A stretch of DNA of 14,417 bases from Stramenopiles sp. TOSAG23-2. Taxonomy: Eukaryota > Sar. The notes beneath the pieces were generated by a model. It was not told the DNA's origin, made no database searches, and saw nothing but the letters and a program-made list of their open reading frames with translations. Both the position numbers and the translations under genes were made by a program. This document shows, piece by piece, positions 1 through 7,762 of this stretch. How positions within the stretch are numbered: the first letter of the stretch is position 1; each line of letters begins with the position of its first letter. The stretch spans positions 1 through 14,417 of the forward strand of contig LT649759.1 of assembly GCA_900128395.1 (NCBI GenBank), given 5' to 3'.

Positions 1-1
1 T

Positions 2-196
2 GATGATAGTGGAATACAAAGTATTATTGATGGATTAAAAACAAACAATACATTAGATTACTTGCACCTATATAATAATCAACTTAGTGATAATATGAAA
101 TCACAATTAGATGCTGTAGAACAATATAAAAAAGATGGATCAAACGGGTATCAACAAGTGGAACAGATGAGGATAGTGACATCAGTATGGTGGTAA
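2..196 (+). CDS. Leucine-rich-repeat protein, C-terminal end (5' part outside window)
   Basis: An open frame enters from the left edge and ends at TAA after 64 codons. It contains one recognisable leucine-rich repeat, LDYLHLYNNQL (residues 18-28 of the fragment), preceded by a helical GIQSIIDGLKTNNT segment and followed by LSDNMKSQLDAVEQYKKDG. This is the pattern of ribonuclease-inhibitor-type LRRs, whose arrays usually act as protein-binding scaffolds. What the full protein does cannot be told from one repeat. The last ~14 residues (ending in VTSVWW) look unlike the rest. A different frame over the same bases reads TSGTDEDSDISMVV and stays open further, so a frameshift or sequence error near position 150 is possible. 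The LRR assignment is fairly secure; the exact C-terminus is not. Confidence 0.7.
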   Translation, partial: DDSGIQSIIDGLKTNNTLDYLHLYNNQLSDNMKSQLDAVEQYKKDGSNGYQQVEQMRIVTSVWW

Positions 197-411
197 TTAA
201 TATACGAAGTATATATATTTATATACTACCAACTACAATATCCCTCTATATATTATCCTGGCAATTCTAGCAATAGTTTAATTTTATCAATAATATTTTA
301 AAAATAATGAGCTTCTCTCCACAACAGCACAACACCCTCTCTAAATCACACTCTAAAACTGAAAATACGTCTCGTAAAAAAAGACAAAATGTATTGTGTG
401 CGTGTAAATTT
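197..411. other. Short convergent intergenic spacer
   Basis: This spacer lies between the 3' ends of the LRR gene (+) and the LamG gene (-). It is AT-rich with a short TA-rich stretch near 208-228. A 43-codon plus-strand frame from the ATG at 307 runs into the 3' end of the LamG gene, but nothing supports it as a gene. Confidence 0.5.
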
Positions 412-1566
412 TTAATTATCTTGACAACAAATTGCTAATCTTAATTCATGTGATTGAACTGATACTTGTTTTGCTTTATTTGGCCATACGCGTGTATTTA
501 ACATGAACCAGCCTTGTGCACGAGCAACTTGCAATGCACCAGCATATAATTCTTTTGTCTCGCACAAATGATATGCATCTGGGCAACCTTGTTGTGCTTT
601 TTGGTACGTACATGGCATATTATTACAACCTAACTTTGCAAAATCTGGACCAACAGGGCCTAATGCCCCATGTGCCAATGAATGCATTCTAGCTTCTTCC
701 AAACCTTCATTGTAAACACGTACATCATCTATATAACTTTCCACACCAGTTGCCCCTTTACCACCTAATGTAAATGGGCCATTGTTAAAGCGTACACGTC
801 CACGTAATATTAACATTTGATCTCTGATACCATTAATATATAATCTTGCTTGTTCCCCTTCAAGTACTAAACCAACATGGGTCCAACGTCTTTTTGGTAT
901 GAAGCCAATACTATCAAATCGTTCTTCTTCTTGCCCTTCCGTTTTTACACGGATGTGCAAGCGACGAGATTCTTGATGCAATTGGATCACAGGGGTAGAA
1001 TCATGTAGATCCCCACCTTTACGAATGATATAACGGTACATACCACCACTATCTCCTAATAAATACATCCAAAACGCAACAGTCATTCCTTGCGATTGCA
1101 TAGCTTCTGTGTGTGGCAAGGTAATACCATTTTTACCATCAAACATAGCACTTGCGCCATTTCCACCACGTGCAGGTCCTGGGGTTGGTACTGGATCTGC
1201 GTAACCACCATGTCCAGAACTATCATATCCAGCAATATCATCAAATTGCCACCAACCGACAAGTGTTTTACCATGTGCATCAGCTGCCATCATTTTAGTA
1301 CCGTCACCTAAACATAACGATAAAGGTACTTGCATGCATTCGTTTTCAATGGATGCACCTACTGCTTCTTTCGCTTCTCCTTTTGCATCAACACTAACTT
1401 TTGTACTATCTAACCCAACGCCTAATGCTTGCAATGCATTTGCTTTGCTACTGCTTATACGTTTCCTATCTGCCGTTTGACTGGTTAATAGACTACTATC
1501 CCTATCAATAGCATGTGCTATGTTTAAACTAATAATAGCAATAAATGCTAATAATATAATTTTCAT
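412..1566 (-). CDS. Secreted LamG-like (concanavalin A-fold) protein with Cys-rich C-terminal module
   Basis: The 384-residue protein starts at the ATG complementary to 1564-1566. The frame is open further upstream but has only a TTG there and low-complexity Tyr/Ile codons, whereas this ATG gives a clean signal peptide, MKIILLAFIAIISLNIAHA. A variable linker follows (about 20-95). Residues ~101-300 fit a LamG/concanavalin A-like jelly roll: LVGWWQFDD, then GITLPHTEAMQSQGMTVAFWM, WTHVGLVLEGEQARLYING, and YIDDVRVYNEGLEEA. This fold generally binds carbohydrate or protein ligands outside the cell. Residues 314-381 hold six cysteines in a separate module (GCNNMPC, GCPDAYHLC, AICC) with an aromatic GWFMLNTRVW stretch. 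There is no membrane segment near the C-terminus, so it is probably secreted. The partner or ligand is unknown. Confidence is high that it is a gene and that LamG-like is right, low for function. Confidence 0.87.
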   Translation of the reverse strand: MKIILLAFIAIISLNIAHAIDRDSSLLTSQTADRKRISSSKANALQALGVGLDSTKVSVDAKGEAKEAVGASIENECMQVPLSLCLGDGTKMMAADAHGKTLVGWWQFDDIAGYDSSGHGGYADPVPTPGPARGGNGASAMFDGKNGITLPHTEAMQSQGMTVAFWMYLLGDSGGMYRYIIRKGGDLHDSTPVIQLHQESRRLHIRVKTEGQEEERFDSIGFIPKRRWTHVGLVLEGEQARLYINGIRDQMLILRGRVRFNNGPFTLGGKGATGVESYIDDVRVYNEGLEEARMHSLAHGALGPVGPDFAKLGCNNMPCTYQKAQQGCPDAYHLCETKELYAGALQVARAQGWFMLNTRVWPNKAKQVSVQSHELRLAICCQDN

Positions 1567-1583
1567 GATTTTGTTGTTGTTAA

Positions 1584-1696
1584 ATATATATATATATATA
1601 AGGAAGGAACAATATTTATATCTGAATGTTCTAACAATACGTGCGTATATATATATATATCTATGTGTATATATCAATCAATATATATATATATAT
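1584..1696. repeat. Cluster of TA dinucleotide microsatellites
   Basis: Three separate (TA)n runs lie at about 1584-1600, 1645-1660 and 1681-1696, immediately upstream of the LamG start codon. They probably fall in its 5' UTR or core promoter. Similar TA runs precede the BAH-PHD gene (about 4740-4770) and eL8 (about 8585-8601), so they are a general feature of spacers here rather than a gene-specific signal. Confidence 0.8.
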
Positions 1697-2067
1697 GTAT
1701 GTTAATCTTTTAAATCTATTGTTGTCTCTCTGATCTTGTTCTGAGTTATTGTTAAAGTAAATACATTTATTCATCAAATTACTTGTTTTCTCCTCCTTTT
1801 TGTTTTGTTGCATGTAGCTTACTTCCTTCTTTTTGTTTTTAAATTATGTACTAAGTGGATATATTTGTATACTAAAGATTCCTATTTATTTGATAGAAGT
1901 ATCAGGAATCAGTATACACATGTATGTACTTAATATATTTTAATGTGTACGTAATGCTGTGTCTATTAGCGATTATTCCTCGTATAATGCTATGGTCATA
2001 CTATATGCGTTCAAGTCCGAGACGTAGTAGTGTGTACATCGTAGTGCGGCCATTCCTATTTAATCCG

Positions 2068-2098
2068 CATTCGGACATTCGGAATTCGGACATTCGGA
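2068..2098. repeat. Four-copy octamer tandem repeat, unit CATTCGGA
   Basis: Copies are at 2068-2075, 2076-2083, 2084-2090 (lacking the initial C) and 2091-2098. The tract ends 7 bases before the left arm of the inverted-repeat element and is GC-richer than its surroundings. Confidence 0.8.
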
Positions 2099-2105
2099 CC
2101 GCGTC

Positions 2106-2285
2106 TACCTATATGAATAGACCTAACTTGGTATACTAAATATATACTACTTTTTTATTAGTTTTTTTTGATCCGGCTTATGAAGTTTGATAGCATTCCT
2201 GGCCCGCTGGCATTGCATTTCATTCATTCGCGACAAAAACCTAGTATATATTTAGTATACCAATTTATGTCTATTTATATAGGTA
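2106..2285. mobile_element. MITE-like element: 44-bp terminal inverted repeats flanking a 92-bp core
   Basis: Bases 2106-2149 and 2242-2285 are reverse complements at 41 of 44 positions (mismatched pairs at 2115/2276, 2123/2268 and 2127/2264). The innermost 22 bases (2128-2149) are perfect. The arms begin TACCTATATG and end with the mirror ATATAGGTA, so TA dinucleotides bracket the element as expected of a TA target-site duplication. Tc1/mariner-related MITEs such as Stowaway have long inverted arms, a core without coding capacity and TA duplications. The 92-bp core is non-coding and GC-richer in its right half. The family is not recognised and no other copy is visible in the window. Alternatives are a chance palindrome in AT-rich DNA, unlikely at this length, or a structured RNA. 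Confidence 0.6.
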
Positions 2286-2375
2286 TATATATTGCCCCAT
2301 TCATAATAGTATTAGGCTGCTATTTCAAGATGAGGAAGGATTTTATCTAAATTCTCTAAGTCGAATGTATCAGTT

Positions 2376-2460
2376 ATATCTGCGGGTGATGGCCTTGAAG
2401 CGGAGAAAGGTTCGGCTCTAATGGTATGCGCCTGTTAATATATTCGAGGCACCCCCCCCA
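2376..2460. other. GC-richer non-coding island of unknown nature
   Basis: About 85 bases with clearly more G+C than the flanks, ending in a run of eight C's. GGGTG near the left end can pair with CACCC near the right end. It resembles a small structured RNA in composition, but I found no tRNA, 5S, spliceosomal, SRP or C/D-box pattern that holds up. It is left unassigned. Confidence 0.3.
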
Positions 2461-2738
2461 ACTTTAACTTTATATATTCTACTACATGTAATTAGATGTA
2501 TCCCACACATGTAGTTACTTTCCATACCTTTCCATGATTATATATATATATTATCCCAGATCCATACTTCTTACTTTCAATACGTCTATCCGATATTTAT
2601 TAGTATATGAACTAATAGAAAGATTGAATGGTACAAAAAGTAGGATAAATATTCTTTTATTATATATATTATTTTTTTTTAGTATTTTCACATTTGTTGT
2701 TTTGGTATTTTATGGATTATTAAAAAAATAATATAATA

Positions 2739-3167
2739 ATGAAACAAGCACGAATATCAAAACGAACATCTTCTTCCCGTAATTCTTCCTATTCCAATCA
2801 ACAACAACATGGTACCAAGTATAATAATTTAAGCGATGCATTAAATAGTATTAGTGGAGGAAATGGTAATTTAGGTATAGGCATGCAGAATAGGCGTAAT
2901 AATAATAATAGTAATAAACATGGATCGTCTTCACGTGGCATAAGAGCGCAGCAAAATAATCGTCGTTTAAATGTGAATAATAATAGTGTAAATATACGTA
3001 ATTCACGACGTATTCCACGTCAACAAAGAAGTCGATTACCAGTATCTCCATTGGATCGACATAGGCAAAAAGGCAACCAAGTCATGTTGGATCAAAGAAT
3101 GACTAGTGCACCGGAACCATATTCTTCAAGTCGTTCTATGCGTAATCGTAGTATGAATAATAACATC

Positions 3168-3202
<35 letters not shown>

Positions 3203-4241
3203 TCTTCAACAACTTCGTAGTAATAGTAGTAGTAGTAAACATGATAATAATGATCTTTTACCACGCCCATCTAGTAGACAAAGATCCTCTAGAAGCAGAA
3301 AACGTGGTAGTAGTATGAATAACAATAGCAATAGAATGCATGGATTTGTAAATAACCAACTTGAAACGAAAAAGCAATTTCCTACTGATGTTATTGGTGG
3401 AGAATTTGGTTTACCTTTTGATAATAAGAATAACAGTGGTGGCATTTCATCATCAGCATCATTTGCTGCTGGTGGTGGTAATGGTGGTGGAAGAACCAAA
3501 AGTAATAACATTAATAATAATGGAAATTCAAAAGATGATGATGTAACTAATTTTTTGAATTCATGGAATAAAATTGGACGTCCAAGGCCTAATACAAGTG
3601 ATCGTGCGTCGCGGATTAAAAGGCAAAATAATGCAAGAAGATCAAAAGGATTAGGACAAACATCTGCTAGAAATGATAAAAATAATAAAAAAAATTTATT
3701 AGTATCTGAAGATATGTTAATTATATCAATGTCACCAATTTCGATTAAAGCAAAAAGCAAAGATGATATTTTTAGATTAGGTGACTTTGATAAAAATGTA
3801 ATTGTAGGTACTGATAATAATAATAACAATAACGATGATAGTAATGCAATGCAATTACCATCATTTGGTGGATATCCTTCTAATAACGGGAAAAATATTT
3901 ATTATGGAAAGGATACAAATAATAGTAGTAATAATGTAGGAGCTAAATTAAATCAAAACAATCAAATACTTCATACGCAATTATTGCAGCCTCCGAGTAA
4001 AAATGAAGAGATATTTGTGAGAAACTTACCAAAAACTGCACGTGCAGGTTTAGATGGTAGACCCGTCAGTCGTGGCCGTTTTCGTAGCTCCAGAGGTTTG
4101 CCATATGGTATACCTGCTGTATCAAATCGTCGGGCACGTACATCAGTTGGTCGATCTAGGAGAAGTAAAATGTCAGATCCAAATGGTTTTTCACCAAGTA
4201 TGATTAAACGTTCCAGGCCATCCACATCAGGTGGGTATTAA
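2739..4241 (+). CDS. Asn/Ser/Arg-rich basic, largely disordered protein of unknown function
   Basis: The 500-residue frame starts at the ATG at 2739 and ends at TAA. I do not recognise a family. About half is low complexity: a poly-Asn run (about 139-154, from an AAT tract), further Asn runs, and basic RS-type stretches such as RQRSSRSRKRGSS (181-193) and GRFRSSRG (446-453). Islands of more complex sequence are FPTDVIGGEFGLPFDNK (214-230), DDVTNFLNSWNKIGRPRPNT (267-286), LLVSEDMLIISMSPISIKAK (320-339) and a basic C-terminus ending RSRPSTSGGY. The RP-x-TS motif occurs in two of these (RPNTS, RPSTS). The composition suggests a nucleic-acid-binding or nuclear scaffold protein, but that is inference only. 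It has no signal peptide or membrane span. It lies upstream of, and on the same strand as, the similarly Asn-rich BAH-PHD gene, 539 bases away. Confidence 0.8.
3168..3200 (+). repeat. AAT trinucleotide tract (poly-Asn coding)
   Basis: Eleven consecutive AAT triplets in the Asn-rich gene encode most of its longest poly-Asn run. Purity at the DNA level indicates replication slippage rather than selection on each codon. Confidence 0.9.
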
Positions 4242-4780
4242 AAAAATATATGAAATAATCGCTCGGTCGAAGACTAATAATATAATATAAGAAAAGCAAG
4301 TGTAGCGCGTCAAAGTTTTAATCATATTTATGTTATATTAAATTTTTATTACACTCAAAAAAGCTGCTCTTGGTTAACATATTATTTCTCATTTTTTCTT
4401 CATCATATATAAATTTTCACTCCAGCCGCGCCTGAATATCGTCGCGGCACAACTTAAACTCCATCACCATTTTTCAACCGGGCATATATGCACAAATCGC
4501 AAAAACATACTTTTATTGTACTTGTTAGAATACATAAATAAACGCATGGAACTTTTTCGGAAAAAATGATTAAAAAATGTACGCACATTTCTTAATTTTA
4601 AAAAATAATAATATATCAAAGAAAATGTTAGATGCATATCAAAAGATAGATAGGAATCAGAAAAATAATAAATTTATATGTCTCTACGATATATGCTCTC
4701 TAATTTATTTACATATATATAGTTATTGATCTATATACACGTATATATATATACATATATATATAATATAGGTCATCATC
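4242..4780. other. Intergenic region between the Asn-rich and BAH-PHD genes
   Basis: No gene is seen. A TATATAAA string lies at 4406-4413, followed by a GC-rich hairpin (4425-4448) standing out of AT-rich DNA. AATAAA at 4537-4542 could serve the upstream gene but may be chance in such sequence. TA microsatellites at about 4740-4770 run up to the BAH-PHD start. Confidence 0.5.
4425..4448. repeat. GC-rich inverted repeat (6-bp stem, 12-nt loop)
   Basis: GCCGCG at 4425-4430 is perfectly complementary to CGCGGC at 4443-4448. An all-G/C stem is unusual in this spacer. It could be an RNA hairpin or a protein-binding palindrome just downstream of a TATATAAA string; neither is shown. Confidence 0.45.
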
Positions 4781-7390
4781 ATGATGTTTAATGATGATAA
4801 AAAATTTATGGAGTTGGATCAAGAGGATTCAGACATAATATCTCAAAATATTAGTACTACAACTAGACCTATGAAAAATATGTATAATAAAAATAGTAAT
4901 AATAGTATTAAACGTAAGAATGTTAAAGGAGGATCTTCTTCCAAAACAAAAAAGAATAGTAATAAAACCAAGGATATAACAACTATTGAATCCATATGTA
5001 ATTTATTTGAGCGTGTGGAATATACAAAGAAGACAAATGCAATAAAATTAAATAATATTTGTTTTTCCATTCCTAAAGCAGATACTTATGATTTTTCAAG
5101 CAAAGGTATTCGTAAAGGTGATTGCATGGAAATAGTTCATGAGGATAAATCCAACAATACATCAATTAGTTGTATGGGTTATGCCCTGGAAAGTTATAAT
5201 AATAATTATAATATTGACGATGAATTTGGAAGTTATTCACCAAACGAAAATTTTGTAAAGTGTATTATATTGTTACGCCCAGAATCGTTGCCAAAAAAAC
5301 GTTTACCGTGGATGGGACGTCGCGAATTATTTTTAAGTAACTTCATATGTTATGTACCAAGGAATATGATGCAAGACAAAGTTATGGTAACATCTATGGA
5401 AAATTTACCGATAATCAAGGAAAAGAGAAAAAATAAACAATTATATTACTCACGCGTATGCTATGATATTGACAACAAAATATTTTTTGATTACTCCAAT
5501 CTCCAATTTTTGTGCTTATGCGTCCAACCAAAAAATCCAGATCGTGCATTTATTCAATGTAGTTACTTTGATCATGATGGCAATAGAACTGGTTGTGGTG
5601 CATTGTATCATCCGCGATGTGTCGGTACTTCAAGAAAAATTGTGGGTGAGATAGGTTCGTTTAAATGCCCGTTGTGTAAACGTAAAACAAAAGAAAGAAT
5701 GAAAATAGGAAAGACGAAAAAAAAAATGAAGAAAAATCACAATAGTAATAATAATAATGTAAATGATTATAAAACAAATGAGATGGAGGAGGACGATGAT
5801 GAAGTAGTAGAAATGGAAGCAAAGCTAGAAACATTGAGTCGAATTGATCCAACTTCGTTAATGCTTGGATTTGAGCGTTGTCAACGACATCCAAATTGCA
5901 GTAAGCCTAATCGACATCCTGCAAGATGTAAGTTAGATCGTAATATGGATGTTATTAGTAGCAACAATAACAGCAACAGTAATAGTAAAAAGAAAAAAAT
6001 GAGGAAAAAGAATAGTAACAAAAACAATGATGCAAAAAGAACAGGAGAAAACAAGTTAAACATTCATTATGGCAGTATTAGCAGTAATAACAACGGTAAA
6101 ACTATAAAAGGAGATGATAATAGCTTCAAAAAACCATATGTACGTCAAGGTTTTAATTTCCAGGGGCAAGGCAAAGGCTTATTGCGACTTCCTCAAAACT
6201 CCCATCAAGATGATAGTAGTAAAAATAATATGAAGCAAATAAATAATAATAATAATAATATGATGAAGAAGAACTCGAAAGCATTTTCCATGCGAAACAA
6301 TGCATCATCTGAAGCTAATACACCTAGTCGCCGCAAATTTGTAAGAAAATCGCCATCAAATATAAAACAGAGAAAACAAAAGTCGCTTCAATCTTCCATT
6401 GATATTCGTCGCCTATATGATACAACAAATAGACGAGATGGACATAATAATAATAATACTATCATATCAGATAATACTAGTAATAGCAGCAATAATAGTA
6501 GCATCAACATCAATGATGTCCCGTTGAACGATGGATATGGCAATATGGTTGTATCTCCACCTCCATTTTCATGGGCATCTTCTATTGATATGTCTAATCG
6601 CCGAAATGCACCAAAACGGCCGCTTAGTATGAATAGTGTAAGCGATGGTGAAGACAATTTAATACCTGGTATTGCACCATTAGGTTCTATGGAATTTGAT
6701 GAATTGGCAAATATTCCATCATCACCAATGGGAGTACTTCGAGGTGGAATGTCAGAAATGTTTCTTTCGAGTAATAGATCCCAACAGGAACAACAGCAAC
6801 AACAACAACAACAACAACAGCCAAAGAAAGTTATTGATGAAATATTAAATTCTCCATTGACAAAGTACAGCTCACCGACGTTACATAATTTATTTGACGA
6901 AGAGGTACAACCAAATGTTTTTGCATTACCACAATCTTTATTGGGTATCTATACTGGGAAGAAGAAAAGTACTAGAAGTGTGAAAAAAAAGAATAATCTA
7001 TCATCTACAAATAAGAAAAAAGGCAAGGCTGTCAAAAAAGCTAAGAAAACAAGTAACACAGATGGTAGACGAAAAAAATCAATTAAACGTCGTAAAACAA
7101 GTAATAGCTCTAGTAGTGGTAGTGATGGTGGCAATATATCTTCCATGAAAAATAAAACTAACTCAAAAAAGAAAGTAATCAATAATAATAGTAAAAACAA
7201 CAACAACAACAATGGTAATAATAATAATAATAATAATGGCAATACAAAAACACGTAGTTTATTTGGTAAAATTTCCCTTGCCAAAGCAAAACAAAGCAAT
7301 GTGTTGTCAATATTTGATACTTTAAAAAATCCACCACCGTCACCTATTATTAAGGCGCAGAAAGCACCACAAAGTCAAAAAATGATGTAG
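4781..7390 (+). CDS. BAH-PHD chromatin-reader-like protein, EBS/SHL-type architecture
   Basis: An 869-residue frame from ATGATG to TAG. Residues ~87-208 fit a BAH domain: GIRKGDCMEIV (109-119), a RPES motif (166-169), and RRELFLSNFICYVPRNMM, the R-x-E-L/V-F-L-S core of BAH domains. Directly after it comes a C4HC3 PHD finger with ligands C245, C247, C260, C272, H277, C280, C296 and C299, including YHPRCVGT and FKCPLC. BAH followed by PHD is the layout of plant EBS/SHL proteins, which read histone H3 methylation. Residues 367-383 carry an extra Cys/His motif, CQRHPNCSKPNRHPARC. The remainder is disordered: Asn runs, a Gln run near 671-680, and a Lys/Arg-rich segment (about 726-775, with KAVKKAKK and RRKKSIKRRK) that should act as a nuclear localisation signal. 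Aromatic residues expected for methyl-lysine cages seem to be missing. Domain calls are strong; ligand specificity is unknown. Confidence 0.88.
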   Translation: MMFNDDKKFMELDQEDSDIISQNISTTTRPMKNMYNKNSNNSIKRKNVKGGSSSKTKKNSNKTKDITTIESICNLFERVEYTKKTNAIKLNNICFSIPKADTYDFSSKGIRKGDCMEIVHEDKSNNTSISCMGYALESYNNNYNIDDEFGSYSPNENFVKCIILLRPESLPKKRLPWMGRRELFLSNFICYVPRNMMQDKVMVTSMENLPIIKEKRKNKQLYYSRVCYDIDNKIFFDYSNLQFLCLCVQPKNPDRAFIQCSYFDHDGNRTGCGALYHPRCVGTSRKIVGEIGSFKCPLCKRKTKERMKIGKTKKKMKKNHNSNNNNVNDYKTNEMEEDDDEVVEMEAKLETLSRIDPTSLMLGFERCQRHPNCSKPNRHPARCKLDRNMDVISSNNNSNSNSKKKKMRKKNSNKNNDAKRTGENKLNIHYGSISSNNNGKTIKGDDNSFKKPYVRQGFNFQGQGKGLLRLPQNSHQDDSSKNNMKQINNNNNNMMKKNSKAFSMRNNASSEANTPSRRKFVRKSPSNIKQRKQKSLQSSIDIRRLYDTTNRRDGHNNNNTIISDNTSNSSNNSSININDVPLNDGYGNMVVSPPPFSWASSIDMSNRRNAPKRPLSMNSVSDGEDNLIPGIAPLGSMEFDELANIPSSPMGVLRGGMSEMFLSSNRSQQEQQQQQQQQQQPKKVIDEILNSPLTKYSSPTLHNLFDEEVQPNVFALPQSLLGIYTGKKKSTRSVKKKNNLSSTNKKKGKAVKKAKKTSNTDGRRKKSIKRRKTSNSSSSGSDGGNISSMKNKTNSKKKVINNNSKNNNNNNGNNNNNNNGNTKTRSLFGKISLAKAKQSNVLSIFDTLKNPPPSPIIKAQKAPQSQKMM
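6791..6820 (+). repeat. CAA/CAG tract (poly-Gln coding)
   Basis: About ten CAA/CAG codons in the BAH-PHD gene encode a poly-Gln run (residues ~671-680) in a disordered region. Two CAG interruptions flank a pure CAA core. Confidence 0.9.
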
Positions 7391-7762
7391 GTACACACAG
7401 GTAGAGTGTGATGATACTAAATAGCATTTTTGAGTGTGATACAGGCATGTATATATGTACACATGTATCATATGATAGGAAAAAATCATCTCCTATATAT
7501 ATATATGCATATGACAAAGGGCGAGGCATAAAAATGAAGAAAGGAGTGTGCAAGCAAAGAGATCTGTCATGTACGAAGTATATTAAAAAAGTTTTTTAGT
7601 ATTTGTATTATATATGTAATGTATTAATGATATATTTTTTATGTACGTATTATTTTTTAAAATAAAAGAGTTGGGTTTTTTTAAAAATAATAAAATTTAA
7701 TAAAATAAGAAATATATTTAACAAAACAACGCGCATATTATACGTTCTAATCAGGCTCTCCT
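7391..7762. other. Convergent intergenic region between the BAH-PHD and eL8 genes
   Basis: Both flanking genes end here, so it should hold two 3' UTRs. AATAAA at 7661-7666, 271 bases past the BAH-PHD stop, is a possible polyadenylation signal. Imperfect dyad-symmetric TA/GTAC-rich sequence lies around 7438-7469. No gene is supported. Confidence 0.5.
7661..7666 (+). terminator. Possible polyadenylation signal of the BAH-PHD gene
   Basis: The hexamer AATAAA is followed within 10 bases by a G/T-rich stretch (gttgggttttttt), the usual downstream element of metazoan-type poly(A) sites. AATAAA arises easily by chance in AT-rich DNA. Confidence 0.3.

Larger units (their letters stand above)
1567..2738. 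other. 1.17-kb divergent intergenic region with repeats and a MITE-like element
   Basis: This spacer separates the start of the LamG gene (-) from the start of the Asn-rich gene (+), so it should hold both promoters. From left to right it contains a cluster of TA microsatellites (1584-1696), unremarkable T-rich sequence, an octamer repeat (2068-2098), an inverted-repeat element (2106-2285), a GC-richer island (about 2376-2460) and more AT-rich sequence up to 2738. Open frames inside it (1924-2139, 2168-2350, 2534-2731) look like chance products of AT-rich or repeat DNA. Confidence 0.6.

Noticed and set aside
1567-1677. 37-residue N-terminal extension of the LamG protein
   Set aside because: It lacks an ATG (begins TTG), is Tyr/Ile-rich from TA microsatellites, and would hide the signal peptide.
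1924-2139. 71-codon frame upstream of and into the MITE-like element
   Set aside because: It crosses the octamer repeat and an inverted-repeat arm and has no domain.
2370-2460. tRNA, U2 snRNA or SRP Alu-domain gene in the GC island
   Set aside because: Short look-alike strings occur (TATCAGTT, GGTTCG, GCGCCTGTTAA), but no cloverleaf, no branch-site-pairing sequence and no S domain can be built from it.
2534-2731. 65-codon frame with a hydrophobic tail just before the Asn-rich gene
   Set aside because: T-rich DNA readily gives such translations. It ends 7 bases before the next ATG and has no recognisable domain; at most an upstream ORF.
3206-3829. 207-codon minus-strand frame inside the Asn-rich gene
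   Set aside because: Leu/Phe-rich translation is the expected antisense of Asn/Lys/Ser-rich codons; no domain.
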